Positions 40,789-52,505 of a DNA stretch of 64,000 bases are shown here, in pieces (the first letter of the stretch is position 1; each line of letters opens with the position of its first letter). A model generated the notes under the pieces. The model was not told the origin of the DNA, did no database searches, and saw nothing but the letters and a program-made list of their open reading frames with translations. Source of the stretch: Pectobacterium actinidiae (GTDB lineage Bacteria > Pseudomonadota > Gammaproteobacteria > Enterobacterales > Enterobacteriaceae); NCBI RefSeq assembly GCF_000803315.1, contig NZ_JRMH01000001.1, positions 2,046,001 through 2,110,000 on the forward strand, read 5' to 3'. Position numbers and translations under genes: made by a program.

Positions 40789-40813
40789 GTAACCTTTTTT
40801 TAATTCAGAATAA

Positions 40814-41188
<375 letters not shown>

Positions 41189-41198
41189 GTCAGTTGAG

Positions 41199-41223
41199 AG
41201 AGGGAGCTTTGGCTCCCTCTTTT
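41199..41223 (+). terminator. rplT terminator
   Basis: AGAGGGAGC and GCTCCCTCT pair around TTTG, followed by TTT, 10 nt after the rplT stop. A partial stop ahead of the pheST leader. Confidence 0.8.
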
Positions 41224-41282
41224 CGTCGAGTGAGTGCTACATTTTTGGTTTTTTATTATTTACAAGACAAGGTAACGCAAGT

Positions 41283-41327
41283 ATGAACGCTGCTATTTTC
41301 CGTTTCTTTTTTTACTTTAGCGCCTGA
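41283..41327 (+). CDS. pheM: pheST leader peptide PheM
   Basis: A 14-residue leader peptide, MNAAIFRFFFYFSA, with five phenylalanines, nearly identical to E. coli PheM. Ribosome stalling at the Phe codons when charged tRNA-Phe is short should favour the antiterminator over the hairpin at 41374. Too short for standard ORF calling. Confidence 0.93.
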   Translation: MNAAIFRFFFYFSA

Positions 41328-41373
41328 ACTCAGGGGGCTTTGCGCGTAAGAAAAGAAACGAAAAGTAGCGCTT

Positions 41374-41399
41374 AAGCCTCCCCATAGGGAGGCTTTTTT
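41374..41399 (+). terminator. pheST attenuator terminator
   Basis: AAGCCTCCC and GGGAGGCTT pair around CATA and run into six T, 46 nt after pheM. This is the attenuator hairpin of the pheST operon. The IS200 element starts within a few bases of its T-run. Confidence 0.92.
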
Positions 41400-41468
41400 G
41401 TTGTGCCCAGAAAACCCCCAGCTAGGCTGGGGGTTCAGTAAAGCTTTCAGCTTTGAGCCAGTTATAAA

Positions 41469-41544
41469 AACCCCTTTTGATTTGTTAAAACAGTTTGCGG
41501 TCTGGCAACTGCAAAGGTCCAACAAGAAATCAAAAGGGGGTCCC
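41469..41544 (+). promoter_or_regulatory. tnpA 5'-UTR stem sequestering the ribosome binding site
   Basis: The segment at 41469-41486 (CCCCTTTTGATTTGTT) is complementary, with few mismatches, to 41520-41537 (AACAAGAAATCAAAAGGGG). The latter reaches the G-rich ribosome binding site just before the tnpA ATG at 41546. This matches the known translational block of IS200 tnpA. An antisense RNA (art200) is also known there, but I cannot identify its promoter. Confidence 0.7.
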
Positions 41545-41545
41545 A

Positions 41546-42004
41546 ATGAGGGACGAAAAGAGCTTAGCGCACACCCGATGGAACTGTAAATATCACATAG
41601 TTTTTGCGCCGAAGTACCGAAGGCAGGTGTTCTACGGGGAAAAACGCAGAGCGATTGGCAGCATTTTAAGAAAGCTGTGCGAATGGAAAAACGTGAATAT
41701 TCTGGAAGCTGAATGCTGTGTGGATCACATCCACATGCTTCTAGAGATCCCGCCCAAGATGAGTGTCTCGGGATTTATGGGGTACCTGAAGGGAAAGAGC
41801 AGCCTGATGCTTTATGAGCAGTTTGGCGATTTGAAGTTCAAATACCGTAACAGGGAGTTTTGGTGCCGAGGGTATTACGTTGATACGGTAGGAAAAAATA
41901 CGATCAAGATACAAGAATACATAAAGCACCAACTGGAAGAGGATAAAATGGGAGAGCAACTCTCGATCCCGTATTCTGGTAGCCCGTTTACGGGCGGTAA
42001 GTAA
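41546..42004 (+). CDS. tnpA: IS200 transposase TnpA
   Basis: A Y1 transposase of the HUH class, 152 residues, the standard IS200 length. It has the HUH motif VDHIHMLLEIPPK and the catalytic tyrosine in the region EFWCRGYYVDTVGKNT. The start is MRDEKSLAHTRWNCKYHIVFAPKYRRQ. The frame is intact, so the element may be active. Upstream in-frame codons belong to the leader hairpin. Confidence 0.95.
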   Translation: MRDEKSLAHTRWNCKYHIVFAPKYRRQVFYGEKRRAIGSILRKLCEWKNVNILEAECCVDHIHMLLEIPPKMSVSGFMGYLKGKSSLMLYEQFGDLKFKYRNREFWCRGYYVDTVGKNTIKIQEYIKHQLEEDKMGEQLSIPYSGSPFTGGK

Positions 42005-42080
42005 CCCATAAATGCAAATGTCAGATCGCGATGCGCCTGTTAGGGCGCGGCTGGTAACAGAGCCTTATAGGCGCATATGA

Positions 42081-43205
<1,125 letters not shown>

Positions 43206-43219
43206 GGCGGGTATACATC

Positions 43220-45607
43220 ATGAAATTCAGTGAACTCTGGTTACGCGAGTGGGTAAACCCGGCAGTTGACAGTGAAACGTTATCTGAACAGATCACGATG
43301 GCAGGGCTGGAAGTGGATGGCGTAGAGCCTGTTGCTGGTGCATTTAACGGCGTGGTTGTCGGTGAAGTGGTTGAATGTGGACAGCACCCGAATGCAGACA
43401 AACTGCGTGTGACGAAAGTGAATGTAGGCGGTGAGCGCCCGCTGGACATCGTCTGTGGCGCACCAAACTGCCGTCAGGGTCTGAAAGTGGCCGTGGCGAC
43501 GGTAGGGGCTGTGCTGCCGGGCGACTTCAAAATTAAAGCCGCCAAACTGCGTGGCGAGCCGTCTGAAGGCATGCTGTGCTCATTTTCCGAGTTGGGTATT
43601 TCCGACGATCACGATGGCATCATCGAGCTGCCAGTCGATGCGCCAATTGGTACAGATATTCGTGAGTATCTGAAGCTGGATGACAACGCGATTGAAATCA
43701 GCGTGACGCCAAATCGTGCTGATTGCTTAGGCATTATCGGTGTGGCGCGTGATGTCGCCGTGTTGAATCAGCTGGCGTTGAATGAACCGACTATTGAGCC
43801 CGTTGCCGCAACGATTCAGGATACGTTCCCGATTCAGGTCGATGCGCCGCAGGCATGCCCGCGTTACTTAGGCCGTGTGGTGAAAGGGATTAACGTGAAG
43901 GCGGCAACGCCGCTGTGGATGCGTGAAAAACTGCGCCGCTGTGGTATTCGTTCTATCGATCCGGTGGTTGACGTGACGAACTACGTGCTGCTGGAACTCG
44001 GCCAGCCGATGCACGCGTTCGACCTTGACCGTCTCAACGGCGGTATCATCGTGCGTATGGCGAAAGAGGGCGAAGCGCTAACGCTGCTGGATGGTAACGA
44101 AGCGAAGCTGAACGCAGATACGCTGGTTATCGCTGACCAGCAGAGTGCGCTGGCGATGGGCGGCATCTTTGGCGGCGAGCATTCTGGCGTCAATGAAGAG
44201 ACACAAAACGTTCTGCTGGAATGCGCTTACTTCAATCCGCTGTCGATTACAGGGCGCGCACGTCGTCACGGTTTGCACACCGATGCCTCTCACCGCTACG
44301 AGCGTGGCGTCGATCCGGCGTTACAGCACAAAGCCATTGAACGCGCGACCCGCCTGCTGATCGACATTTGTGGTGGTGAAGCGGGTCCGGTGGTTGATGT
44401 GACCAGCGAGGCAGACTTACCTTCGCGCGCAACGATTACGCTGCGCCGTGAGAAGCTGGATCGCCTGATTGGACATGTAATTGGCGATGAGCAGGTGAGT
44501 GATATTCTGCAACGTCTGGGCTGTAACGTCGTGAAAATCGATGCAGGTTGGCAGGCGACGGCACCGAGCTGGCGTTTCGACATGGAAATTGAAGAAGATC
44601 TGGTTGAAGAAGTCGCACGTATTTACGGCTACAACAACATTCCGAATATTCCGACTCAGGCACCATTGATCATGACCTCGCATCGCGAAGCGTCACTGTC
44701 ATTGAAGCGTGTGAAGACATTATTAGTCGATCACGGGTATCAGGAAGCAATTACTTACAGTTTTGTTGACCCGAAAATTCAGGGACTCATTCACCCTAGT
44801 GAAGCGTCTTTGAGCTTGCCGAGCCCGATCTCTGCGGAGATGTCGGTAATGCGTTTATCGCTGTGGAGCGGCTTGCTGGGCGCGGCCGTGTATAACCAAA
44901 ACCGTCAGCAAAGCCGCCTGCGCCTGTTTGAAAGCGGTCTGCGTTTTGTACCGGACAGCAGTGCTGACCTAGGTATTCGCCAAGATCTGATGCTGGCAGG
45001 TGTGATTACCGGCACCCGTTATGAAGAGCATTGGGATCTGGCGCGTCAGACTGTTGACTTCTATGATTTAAAAGGCGATTTGGAAGCGGTGCTGGCATTG
45101 ACGGGCAAGTTGTCTGAGGTTGAATTCAAAGCCGAAAATAATCCGGCATTGCATCCAGGACAAAGTGCTGCTATTTATCTGTGCGGAGAACGCATTGGAT
45201 TTATTGGCGTTATTCACCCAGAACTGGAGCGCAAGTTAGATCTTAACGGGCGCACCGTGGTGTTCGAATTGTTGTGGGATAAGGTCGCAGACCGCATATT
45301 GCCTGATGCGAACGAGATTTCCCGCTTCCCGGCGAACCGTCGCGATATCGCCGTTGTGGTTGCTGAAAATGTCCCTGCGGGCGATATTTTGGCCGAGTGT
45401 AAGAAAGTTGGCGCAAATCAGTTAGTTGGCGTAAACTTATTCGACGTGTACCGAGGGAAGGGCGTAGCGGAAGGTTATAAGAGTCTGGCTATCAGTCTGA
45501 CCCTGCAAGATACCACGCGTACACTGGCAGAAGAGGAAATTGCCGCTACCGTTGCAGAATGCGTAGCAGCATTAAAACAGCGATTCCAAGCATCCTTGAG
45601 GGATTGA
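43220..45607 (+). CDS. pheT: Phenylalanyl-tRNA synthetase beta subunit
   Basis: Beta subunit of PheRS, 795 residues. Domains include the N-terminal tRNA-binding EMAP-like domain ([19 protein letters not shown]), the B3/B4 editing domain, a class II-like core, and a C-terminal anticodon-binding domain. It lies 14 bp after pheS and 4 bp before ihfA. Confidence 0.98.
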   Translation: MKFSELWLREWVNPAVDSETLSEQITMAGLEVDGVEPVAGAFNGVVVGEVVECGQHPNADKLRVTKVNVGGERPLDIVCGAPNCRQGLKVAVATVGAVLPGDFKIKAAKLRGEPSEGMLCSFSELGISDDHDGIIELPVDAPIGTDIREYLKLDDNAIEISVTPNRADCLGIIGVARDVAVLNQLALNEPTIEPVAATIQDTFPIQVDAPQACPRYLGRVVKGINVKAATPLWMREKLRRCGIRSIDPVVDVTNYVLLELGQPMHAFDLDRLNGGIIVRMAKEGEALTLLDGNEAKLNADTLVIADQQSALAMGGIFGGEHSGVNEETQNVLLECAYFNPLSITGRARRHGLHTDASHRYERGVDPALQHKAIERATRLLIDICGGEAGPVVDVTSEADLPSRATITLRREKLDRLIGHVIGDEQVSDILQRLGCNVVKIDAGWQATAPSWRFDMEIEEDLVEEVARIYGYNNIPNIPTQAPLIMTSHREASLSLKRVKTLLVDHGYQEAITYSFVDPKIQGLIHPSEASLSLPSPISAEMSVMRLSLWSGLLGAAVYNQNRQQSRLRLFESGLRFVPDSSADLGIRQDLMLAGVITGTRYEEHWDLARQTVDFYDLKGDLEAVLALTGKLSEVEFKAENNPALHPGQSAAIYLCGERIGFIGVIHPELERKLDLNGRTVVFELLWDKVADRILPDANEISRFPANRRDIAVVVAENVPAGDILAECKKVGANQLVGVNLFDVYRGKGVAEGYKSLAISLTLQDTTRTLAEEEIAATVAECVAALKQRFQASLRD

Positions 45608-45611
45608 ACCT

Positions 45612-45908
45612 ATGGCGCTTACTAAAGCTGAAATGTCAGAATACCTGTTTGAGAAGCTCGGACTGAGCAAACGGGATGCCAAAGAGCTAGTCGAGCTGTT
45701 TTTTGAAGAAGTTCGTCGCGCTTTGGAAAATGGCGAACAGGTCAAGTTGTCAGGTTTTGGCAATTTTGATTTGCGAGACAAGAACCAACGTCCGGGACGT
45801 AACCCAAAAACTGGCGAAGATATTCCGATTACGGCGCGCCGTGTGGTCACGTTCCGTCCGGGGCAAAAGCTAAAAAGCAGGGTAGAGAACGCCTCTCCCA
45901 AAGAGTAA
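45612..45908 (+). CDS. ihfA: Integration host factor alpha subunit
   Basis: DNA-bending nucleoid protein, 98 residues. [33 protein letters not shown] and the beta-arm [16 protein letters not shown] are typical. It forms the heterodimer with IhfB. It is the last gene of the pheST-ihfA group and is followed by a terminator. Confidence 0.98.
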   Translation: MALTKAEMSEYLFEKLGLSKRDAKELVELFFEEVRRALENGEQVKLSGFGNFDLRDKNQRPGRNPKTGEDIPITARRVVTFRPGQKLKSRVENASPKE

Positions 45909-45920
45909 CAGTGTCACCCA

Positions 45921-45944
45921 AAAAGGCCGCGCAAGCGGCCTTTT
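45921..45944 (+). terminator. ihfA terminator
   Basis: AAAAGGCCGC and GCGGCCTTTT form a stem with a GCAA tetraloop, 12 nt after the ihfA stop. Confidence 0.9.
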
Positions 45945-45974
45945 CCTATCCTATTCGTTTTCATATTATCTATT

Positions 45975-46400
45975 TCATTTCAGCGGCGTGTCGGTATCCG
46001 CTGGTGCCGTATGCTGCGAGGCTAAGCGGGGTGCCCGCCCGGTTGACACTTTTGGCGCTGTCTCTTTTTTCGGATAATCCGGTACTGGCCGATGATCGTC
46101 AATTAAATGGCGTATCGCCAAAATCGGGTGACGTAACAACATCCGTGGCCCCGACCAGCGCATAATCGCTTTTATCGCCTCACGTCTGGCGGGTTGATAG
46201 CAGTGAATGGGGCAATGCTTACATGCGGGTTTATCTTCACCGAACTGGCAACGTTCCAGACGCTTGATGGCGTAGTTGAATAAGTCTTTATACTGCGCGT
46301 TATCGTCGGTTTCGGGGTGATGCTTTTCATACAGTTCGATCATCAATCCGACGGTACGAATCTCCCGCTGTCGGTATTTTCCCAGGGGCTTTCTCGCCAT
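45975..46400 (-). CDS. ygbA: YgbA-like nitrosative-stress protein
   Basis: A 141-residue protein matching the 'nitrous oxide-stimulated promoter' (YgbA) family. The conserved block RCQFGEDKPACKHCPIHCYQPARREAIKAIMRWSGPRMLLRHPILAIRH holds a CxxCxxxC-type cysteine set. The start is placed at ATG 46400 (MARKPLGKYRQREI), 10 nt after AGGA; ATG 46409 is the alternative. A palindrome like the NsrR operator lies 28 bp upstream. In E. coli ygbA is NsrR-regulated and helps recovery from nitric oxide. The C-terminal tail is longer than in E. coli. Confidence 0.88.
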   Translation of the reverse strand: MARKPLGKYRQREIRTVGLMIELYEKHHPETDDNAQYKDLFNYAIKRLERCQFGEDKPACKHCPIHCYQPARREAIKAIMRWSGPRMLLRHPILAIRHLIDDHRPVPDYPKKETAPKVSTGRAPRLASQHTAPADTDTPLK

Positions 46401-46427
46401 GTGCGTCATGTCCTGATGAAACAATAA

Positions 46428-46450
46428 TAGATGTATTTTAAATGCAATTT
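46428..46450 (-). promoter_or_regulatory. NsrR-type operator upstream of ygbA
   Basis: An 11-1-11 inverted repeat: TAGATGTATTT, one base, AAATGCAATTT. The NsrR consensus arms are AAGATGCATTT and AAATGCATCTT. It sits 28 bp upstream of the ygbA start. Confidence 0.75.
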
Positions 46451-46536
46451 ATTGCAAGAGAAACCTCTGAAGTCACATCTATATGGGAAAACAGAGAGAA
46501 AAAGGCGAGGAGAACCCTCGCCGAAGGAGGTAGCAA

Positions 46537-48255
46537 TCAGGCCTGACCGAACTGTGCCTGATGTAATCTGGCATAGATACCGCTGTGTTCCAGCAGCGCC
46601 TGATGGCTGCCTTGCTCAATGATGCTGCCGTTATCTACCACCACAATGCGTCCTGCATTTTGTATGGTTGCCAGTCTGTGGGCGATGATCAACGTAGTAC
46701 GCCCTGCGGAAAGCTCGCTGAGCGATTGTTGTATCGCCTGCTCCGTCGCGGTATCCAGTGCGGATGTCGCTTCGTCCAGAATCAAGATTGGCGGGTTTTT
46801 CAGAAAGATTCGCGCGATAGATAAACGCTGCTTTTGCCCACCCGACAGCTTAACACCGCGCTCGCCGACCACGGTATCCAGTCCGTCAGGCAGATTCTCG
46901 ATCAGCTCATCTAACCGTGCGCGGCGTGCGGCTTCCATGATTTCTTCATCGCTGGCATCAAGTTTACCGTAGGCGATGTTTTCCCGAATGGTGCCGCCGA
47001 ACAGGAAGACATCCTGCTGTACGATGCCGATTTGGCTACGCAGCGATGCCTGCGTCATCTGACGGATATCCATGCCGTCAATAGTGATGGCTCCGCTGGT
47101 TAAATCGTAGAAGCGAGGAAGCAAGGAACAGAGCGTGGTTTTGCCTGCACCGGATGGACCAACAAATGCCACGGTTTCCCCCGCGCGTATCGACAGATCG
47201 ATATTACGCAGAATTGGACGGTCGGCGGAATAACCAAAGCTCACCTGATTAAAGCGGATATCGCCTTTCAGCGGTCCGATATCATGCGCATCGGGGGCGT
47301 CGGCAATTTCGGGAACGGTGTCGATCAGTTGAGTAAAGCGTTTGAACCCCGCAATCCCTTTGGGATAGCTTTCCAGCACCGAGGTAATTTTGGCGACCGG
47401 TCGGAAGAAAACCTCAATCAGCAGCAGGAAGCCGATAAAACCACCGTAGCTGAGTTCGCCCTGAATGACATACCAAATACCGGCCAACATCACAATAAGC
47501 TGTATCAGGCGCGTGCTGAGGTAGCTGAGCGTCATACTGGCGGTCATGATGCGATAGGCCTGCAACTTGGTACGGCGGTAGTTTTCGTTATCGTTGGAGA
47601 ACAGTTTCTTCTCATGAGCTTCATTGGCAAACGCTTTAACAACGCGGATACCGCCAACGCTCTCTTCAATTCGGGCGTTGAAGTTGCCAACCTGACCGAA
47701 GAGCTGACGCCAGGTCTCCGTCATGCGGGCGCCATAACGGCTGACGAGAAACGTCATGAAAGGCACGATAATAATCGTCAGCAGCGCCAGATTCAGGTGA
47801 ACCGTTGCCATCAGGATGAACGCACCAATAAACGTCATGATCGCGAGAAAGAGGTCTTCTGGGCCGTGGTGGGCGATTTCCCCGACTTCCTCCAGATCTT
47901 TGGTGACGTGAGTGATGATATGGCCGGTCTTCATATTGTCGTAATAACGGAACGGCAAATTTTGCAGATGTTCAAATGCCTGCCGCCGCATATCGGTTTC
48001 AATACCCACGCCCAGCGCATGTCCCCAATAGTTGACGATGGCCATCAGCGCGGTATTCAGCAGGTATACCGCCAAGAGCGCAACCGACGCTAACAGGATC
48101 AGCGACCAGTCCTGAGCCGGTAATAGTTTGTCGATGAACGCTTTAATCGCCATCGGAAACCCTAATTCAAGCAGCCCAGCGATAATGGCACAGCCGAAAT
48201 CGAGGACGAATAACCCTTTGTAAGGGGAATAGTAGGAAAAGAAACGCCTTAACAT
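46537..48255 (-). CDS. Type IV ABC exporter (fused membrane and ATPase domains)
   Basis: A half-size ABC exporter of 572 residues. Six transmembrane helices occupy residues 1-310. The nucleotide-binding domain carries Walker A VGPSGAGKTT, signature KLSGGQKQR, Walker B ILILDEATSALD and H-loop IIAHRLAT. It is presumed to work as a homodimer. It is not MsbA by its N-terminal sequence, and the substrate cannot be inferred from neighbours (ygbA, yddG). Many genomes label such proteins as multidrug or lipid exporters. Confidence 0.92.
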   Translation of the reverse strand: MLRRFFSYYSPYKGLFVLDFGCAIIAGLLELGFPMAIKAFIDKLLPAQDWSLILLASVALLAVYLLNTALMAIVNYWGHALGVGIETDMRRQAFEHLQNLPFRYYDNMKTGHIITHVTKDLEEVGEIAHHGPEDLFLAIMTFIGAFILMATVHLNLALLTIIIVPFMTFLVSRYGARMTETWRQLFGQVGNFNARIEESVGGIRVVKAFANEAHEKKLFSNDNENYRRTKLQAYRIMTASMTLSYLSTRLIQLIVMLAGIWYVIQGELSYGGFIGFLLLIEVFFRPVAKITSVLESYPKGIAGFKRFTQLIDTVPEIADAPDAHDIGPLKGDIRFNQVSFGYSADRPILRNIDLSIRAGETVAFVGPSGAGKTTLCSLLPRFYDLTSGAITIDGMDIRQMTQASLRSQIGIVQQDVFLFGGTIRENIAYGKLDASDEEIMEAARRARLDELIENLPDGLDTVVGERGVKLSGGQKQRLSIARIFLKNPPILILDEATSALDTATEQAIQQSLSELSAGRTTLIIAHRLATIQNAGRIVVVDNGSIIEQGSHQALLEHSGIYARLHQAQFGQA

Positions 48256-48380
48256 GTGTGACTTTTTAGGTAACGAAATGTGAAGGTGACTATAACAGGT
48301 TAGCGCGAAGAATGTGACCGCGCGCAGATTAGGGTTTTATTAACCAGGAAGCGCGATCGCATATCAGGGGGATGCAGCGG

Positions 48381-49268
48381 TCAACCAGTGGGAGAGCGTG
48401 TCGCATACCAGCAAAGTAGCGAACCTGCTGTGACCATGACGACGCCTTGCCAGAATGAAAGATCGGGCGTGATATTGAGCCAGAACGCGGCCAATAGCGT
48501 GGAAAGCACGGGCGTGAAATAAGAAGCGGTTGCCAGCAGCGTCAGATTGCCATGCTGAATGCCAGTATTCCAGGCAGAATAGGCCAGTGCGGTTGAGGCA
48601 CCCATAAAGAGCAGTTGCAGTGAGCTTGCTAACGTAAATGAAATAGCGCCTTCAGCGCTCAAGGCATACTTTATCCATAGCACGAGAGACGTGATGAAAA
48701 AGAACAGCGAGACACCGCTTTCCCCTTGTCCATAACGCTTGGTGATATTGCAGTAGAGCGCCCAGGTCAAGGCCGCAGAAAACGCCAGACTGTAGGCGAG
48801 TGGGTTGGCAAGAACGTTGTTCCACAGTAATTCTGGTGTCCAGTCGCTTTCTCCTTTCATAATCCACACAATGCCGCCGAGCGAGAGTGCGAGACCCGGC
48901 CAGAGCAGGAAACGGCTTTTCTGCTGATTGATAAAAAGAGAAAAAAGAATGGTCAAGCTCGGCCACAAATAGTTAATCATCCCTATTTCCATCGCTTGCA
49001 TGCGGCTATCCGCGAGTCCGATGGACAGCGACAGAAATATCTCGTAGCAAACAAACATCGCACCGCCTGCGAATAAATAGATTCTGGGCAACGTTTTAAT
49101 GCGGGGAAGACCATAAAAGGCCAGCAGACAGAGTGTGCTGGTGGAATAAATCATCGCTGCGCCGCCGATGGGGCCGAGCGCTTCTGTCAGGCTACGGATA
49201 AGCCCGACGGATGTGCTCCATAAAACGATCGCCAGCAGGCCCGTGAGCGTAGCGCGCTGTGGCGTCAT
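48381..49268 (-). CDS. yddG: Aromatic amino acid exporter YddG (DMT/EamA family)
   Basis: A ten-helix inner-membrane exporter, 295 residues. MTPQRATLTGLLAIVLWSTSVGLIRSLTEALGPIGGAAMIYS and QAMEIGMINYLWPSLTILF match E. coli YddG closely. The start at 49268 has GGGA seven bases upstream; ATG codons at 49280-49283 are less well placed. It exports aromatic amino acids and methyl viologen in E. coli. Confidence 0.92.
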   Translation of the reverse strand: MTPQRATLTGLLAIVLWSTSVGLIRSLTEALGPIGGAAMIYSTSTLCLLAFYGLPRIKTLPRIYLFAGGAMFVCYEIFLSLSIGLADSRMQAMEIGMINYLWPSLTILFSLFINQQKSRFLLWPGLALSLGGIVWIMKGESDWTPELLWNNVLANPLAYSLAFSAALTWALYCNITKRYGQGESGVSLFFFITSLVLWIKYALSAEGAISFTLASSLQLLFMGASTALAYSAWNTGIQHGNLTLLATASYFTPVLSTLLAAFWLNITPDLSFWQGVVMVTAGSLLCWYATRSPTG

Positions 49269-49453
49269 GTTTATTCCCATCATCCTTTTCGTTGCCTGCG
49301 TTGGTTGCTACTTGGGCTTTCTATGGATTTCTCCCTCGCGAGCGAGTGCTTGTTCCTGTGACTCGAATGACTGAGGGAATCGTGATGCGTGCGCAGAAAA
49401 AACAAGAGCAAACCGGACGCCGTATCCGCGCCCGGTTTGCTCATCGCGATGAC

Positions 49454-50278
49454 TTATCGCCAGAAGTCATCAAAAACGGTAATAGGCGGACGGCGCTTGT
49501 GTTCCGTTTTGCGATACCAGTTTTCAATAGTGGCGGCATCTTTATCATCGATCTGCTTGCCTTCCAGATAATCGTCGATCTTTTCATAGGTGACGCCCAA
49601 TGCCACTTCATCGGGCAGGGACGGGCGGTCTTCTTCCAGGTCGGCGGTGGGGGCTTTGGTGTAAAGATGAGAAGGGCAGCCAAGTTCGCGTAGTAGCGCT
49701 TTGCCCTGCCGCTTGTTCAGTCGGAAGATCGGGTTGATATCGGTGCCGCCATCGCCGTATTTGGTGAAAAAGCCTGTTACTGCCTCTGCTGCATGATCGG
49801 TACCGACGACGAGCCCGGCATTCATGCCTGCGATGCTGTACTGCGCTTTCATGCGTTCTCTGGCTTTCTCATTGCCTTTAACAAAATCGGAAAGCTCAAC
49901 GCCAATGGCACGTAAGGTGGCTTCACTGGCTTCGATAGCCGGCTTGATGTTTACGGTTAATACGCGGTCTGGTTGGATAAAGGTGATGGCATCCTGACAG
50001 TCTGCTTCATCTGCCTGTACGCCATAAGGCAGGCGAACGGCGATGAACTGATAGCGAGAATTTCCCGTCTCATTACGCAATTCCGTGATAGCCGTCTGGC
50101 ACAGTTTGCCAGTCAGCGTAGAATCCTGGCCGCCGCTGATACCCAAGACTAACGACGTAACGAACGGGTGAGCATTCAGATAATTCTTTAAAAAATCAAC
50201 GCTAACACGGATTTCCTGTGCTGGATCGATGCTACTTTTCACTCCCAGCGCAGTGATAATGTCGTTTTGTAATGACAT
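49454..50278 (-). CDS. nadE: Ammonia-dependent NAD synthetase
   Basis: Final step of NAD synthesis: amidation of deamido-NAD using ammonia and ATP. It has 274 residues starting [14 protein letters not shown] at 50278 behind GGAGGGG. The P-loop [12 protein letters not shown] and the C-terminal [13 protein letters not shown] are typical. It is divergent from osmE, as in E. coli. Confidence 0.97.
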   Translation of the reverse strand: MSLQNDIITALGVKSSIDPAQEIRVSVDFLKNYLNAHPFVTSLVLGISGGQDSTLTGKLCQTAITELRNETGNSRYQFIAVRLPYGVQADEADCQDAITFIQPDRVLTVNIKPAIEASEATLRAIGVELSDFVKGNEKARERMKAQYSIAGMNAGLVVGTDHAAEAVTGFFTKYGDGGTDINPIFRLNKRQGKALLRELGCPSHLYTKAPTADLEEDRPSLPDEVALGVTYEKIDDYLEGKQIDDKDAATIENWYRKTEHKRRPPITVFDDFWR

Positions 50279-50502
50279 GCCATCCCCTCCTGAACTTATT
50301 GATACTGCAAAAGAATTATTACGATTGCCAGAGTGTAAAACGAATTGACGTGAAGAAAAAGAACAAGCTGTCAGGTAGTCATTTTCCCTATAGATAACCC
50401 GTTTTTGACTATCGGCCAATATGTTACATCTCTGCATTATGATTTGAAAAAGTGGTCGCCGCCGACTAGCCTTAGAGTGAACGATAATAATGGGGTGATA
50501 AT

Positions 50503-50835
50503 ATGAAGAATAACAGATTACTGGTATGTATTGCGGCAGTTGGTGCTGTCATGCTGGCGGGATGTTCGGCTTATAACAAGGCAGAAAGCTATGTTAATGA
50601 GCCTGTGGTGAAAGATGTGAAAGTAGGAATGACGAAGCAACAGGTTCATCAGGTTGCGGGGACTGGCGGTACAGAGAAACGTCTGGTGAATGCCAAAGGC
50701 ACCTGTAGCGATTATCTGCTGAAAAATCGCGATGGCACCGCACAGAACTATTTTGTGAGCTACGACGAGACAGGCCACGTGCGTAATAAAGGCTTCCAGA
50801 GTTGCCAGGCTTACGATACTAATCCGCAGCGCTAA
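50503..50835 (+). CDS. osmE: Osmotically inducible lipoprotein OsmE
   Basis: A 110-residue outer-membrane lipoprotein of the SmpA/OmlA fold. The lipobox is [13 protein letters not shown]. It matches E. coli OsmE ([20 protein letters not shown]; here [20 protein letters not shown]). In E. coli it is induced by osmotic stress and stationary phase. A terminator follows. Confidence 0.94.
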   Translation: MKNNRLLVCIAAVGAVMLAGCSAYNKAESYVNEPVVKDVKVGMTKQQVHQVAGTGGTEKRLVNAKGTCSDYLLKNRDGTAQNYFVSYDETGHVRNKGFQSCQAYDTNPQR

Positions 50836-50886
50836 CTAACCTGATTGCACAATAGCGTTATCAGTAACAGTAACGCGTTAAAAACA

Positions 50887-50921
50887 AAAACGCCGACAGC
50901 ATCAGCCGTCGGCGTTTTCTT
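50887..50921. terminator. Bidirectional terminator between osmE and tcyP
   Basis: AACGCCGAC and GTCGGCGTT form a 9-bp stem with A-rich and T-rich flanks. It lies between the convergent osmE and tcyP genes. Confidence 0.88.
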
Positions 50922-50939
50922 TTGTGTAGCACAGGTGGT

Positions 50940-52334
50940 TTAGCGGTGTGTCAACTCAGCGTCATCCTGCGCGTTGAAAACCGTTTTATCCGTCTGTTTC
51001 ATCAACTGGCTAGTGACCGTACCGGCCGTCATCGATCCGCTGACGTTAAGCGCGGTACGGCCCATATCGATCAGCGGCTCAATGGAGATGAGCAGTGCGA
51101 CAAGCGTCACCGGCAGCCCCATCGCGGGTAGAACGATTAATGCGGCAAAAGTGGCACCGCCGCCCACACCGGCTACGCCAGCAGAACTGATGGTGACGAT
51201 ACCGACTAGCGTCGCGATCCAGACAGGATCCAGCGGGTTGATGCCGACCGTTGGCGCGACCATCACAGCCAGCATCGCTGGGTAAAGCCCCGCACAGCCG
51301 TTCTGACCGATTGTTGTGCCGAAAGAGGCCGCAAAGCTGGCGATAGATTGCGGTACGCCAATACGGCGCGTTTGCGCCTCAATGCTGAGCGGAATGGTCG
51401 CCGCGCTGGAACGACTGGTAAAGGCGAACGTCAGTACCGGCCACACTTTGCGATAAAAACGTGCCGGATTGATACCTGTGAACGACAGAATCAGTGCATG
51501 GACACCGAACATAATCGCCAGTCCGAGATAGGATGCGACAACGAAGCTGCCCAGTTTGAGGATGTCTTGCAGGTTAGAGCTGGCGACCATTTTTGTCATC
51601 AGCGCCATAACCCCATAAGGCGTTAATCTCATCACCAGACGAACGAGCTTCATCACCCAGGATTGCAGTGTGTCAATGGCGGTTAAAACGCGTTCGCCTT
51701 TGGCGGCGTCATCTTTCAGCAACTGTAGCGCAGCTACACCGAGGAAGGCTGCAAAGACGACGACGCTGATGATAGACGTCGGGTTCGCGCCGGTCAGCTC
51801 AGCAAACGGGTTTTTAGGAATGAATGACAGGATAAGTTGAGGCACGTTAAGGTCAGCAACTTTCCCCGCATAGTTGCTTTCAATTGCGGTTAATCGCGCC
51901 GTTTCCTGCGCACCTTGAACCAGTCCGGTAGCCGTCAGGCCAAACAGGTTAGTCACAAAAACGCCGACCAACGCAGAAATCAGCGTGGTGAGCAGCAGAG
52001 TGGACAACGTCAATAGGCTGATTTTCCCTAATGACGAGGCGTTATGCAGTTTGGCAACAGAATTCAGGATGGAGATAAAGACCAGCGGCATGACGATCAT
52101 CTGCAACAGCTGCACATAGCCATTACCTACGATGTTAAACCATGAGATGGACTGCTTAACCACTGGGTTGTCACCACCATAAATCAGGTGCAGTGCAAGA
52201 CCAAATAACACCCCGACAACCAAACCCAACAACACTTTCTTAGCCAGACTCCAGGATGGGTTACGGCTGGCGTAACCTAATCCGAGCAGCAATACGACAA
52301 ATAGCAGAATATTTATGAGTAGCGGAAAATTCAT
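50940..52334 (-). CDS. tcyP: L-cystine symporter TcyP (YdjN)
   Basis: A 464-residue dicarboxylate/amino-acid:cation symporter. The start is [22 protein letters not shown] at 52334; an upstream in-frame ATG is not conserved. [37 protein letters not shown] and [28 protein letters not shown] match E. coli YdjN. It takes up cystine and related sulfur compounds; CysB control in E. coli was not checked here. Confidence 0.95.
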   Translation of the reverse strand: MNFPLLINILLFVVLLLGLGYASRNPSWSLAKKVLLGLVVGVLFGLALHLIYGGDNPVVKQSISWFNIVGNGYVQLLQMIVMPLVFISILNSVAKLHNASSLGKISLLTLSTLLLTTLISALVGVFVTNLFGLTATGLVQGAQETARLTAIESNYAGKVADLNVPQLILSFIPKNPFAELTGANPTSIISVVVFAAFLGVAALQLLKDDAAKGERVLTAIDTLQSWVMKLVRLVMRLTPYGVMALMTKMVASSNLQDILKLGSFVVASYLGLAIMFGVHALILSFTGINPARFYRKVWPVLTFAFTSRSSAATIPLSIEAQTRRIGVPQSIASFAASFGTTIGQNGCAGLYPAMLAVMVAPTVGINPLDPVWIATLVGIVTISSAGVAGVGGGATFAALIVLPAMGLPVTLVALLISIEPLIDMGRTALNVSGSMTAGTVTSQLMKQTDKTVFNAQDDAELTHR

Positions 52335-52505
52335 CCGGCTTTGCTCCCTATTAGTGAATCGCGTCACGCTGTCCACGATTTCGCGCCGTAACGTAGAGCG
52401 GCGGAGATAGCGTGATTTTTTGCGATGAAAAATAACAAACGCGCACAGGATAGCAGGTCTTTTGCCATCATGTTACAGGGATATGTCTGACGGTAGGTAA
52501 CGCTG

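Noticed and set aside
46537..48255. Calling the ABC exporter MsbA
   Set aside because: Exporter fold only; the N-terminus and context (no lpxK) do not match msbA.
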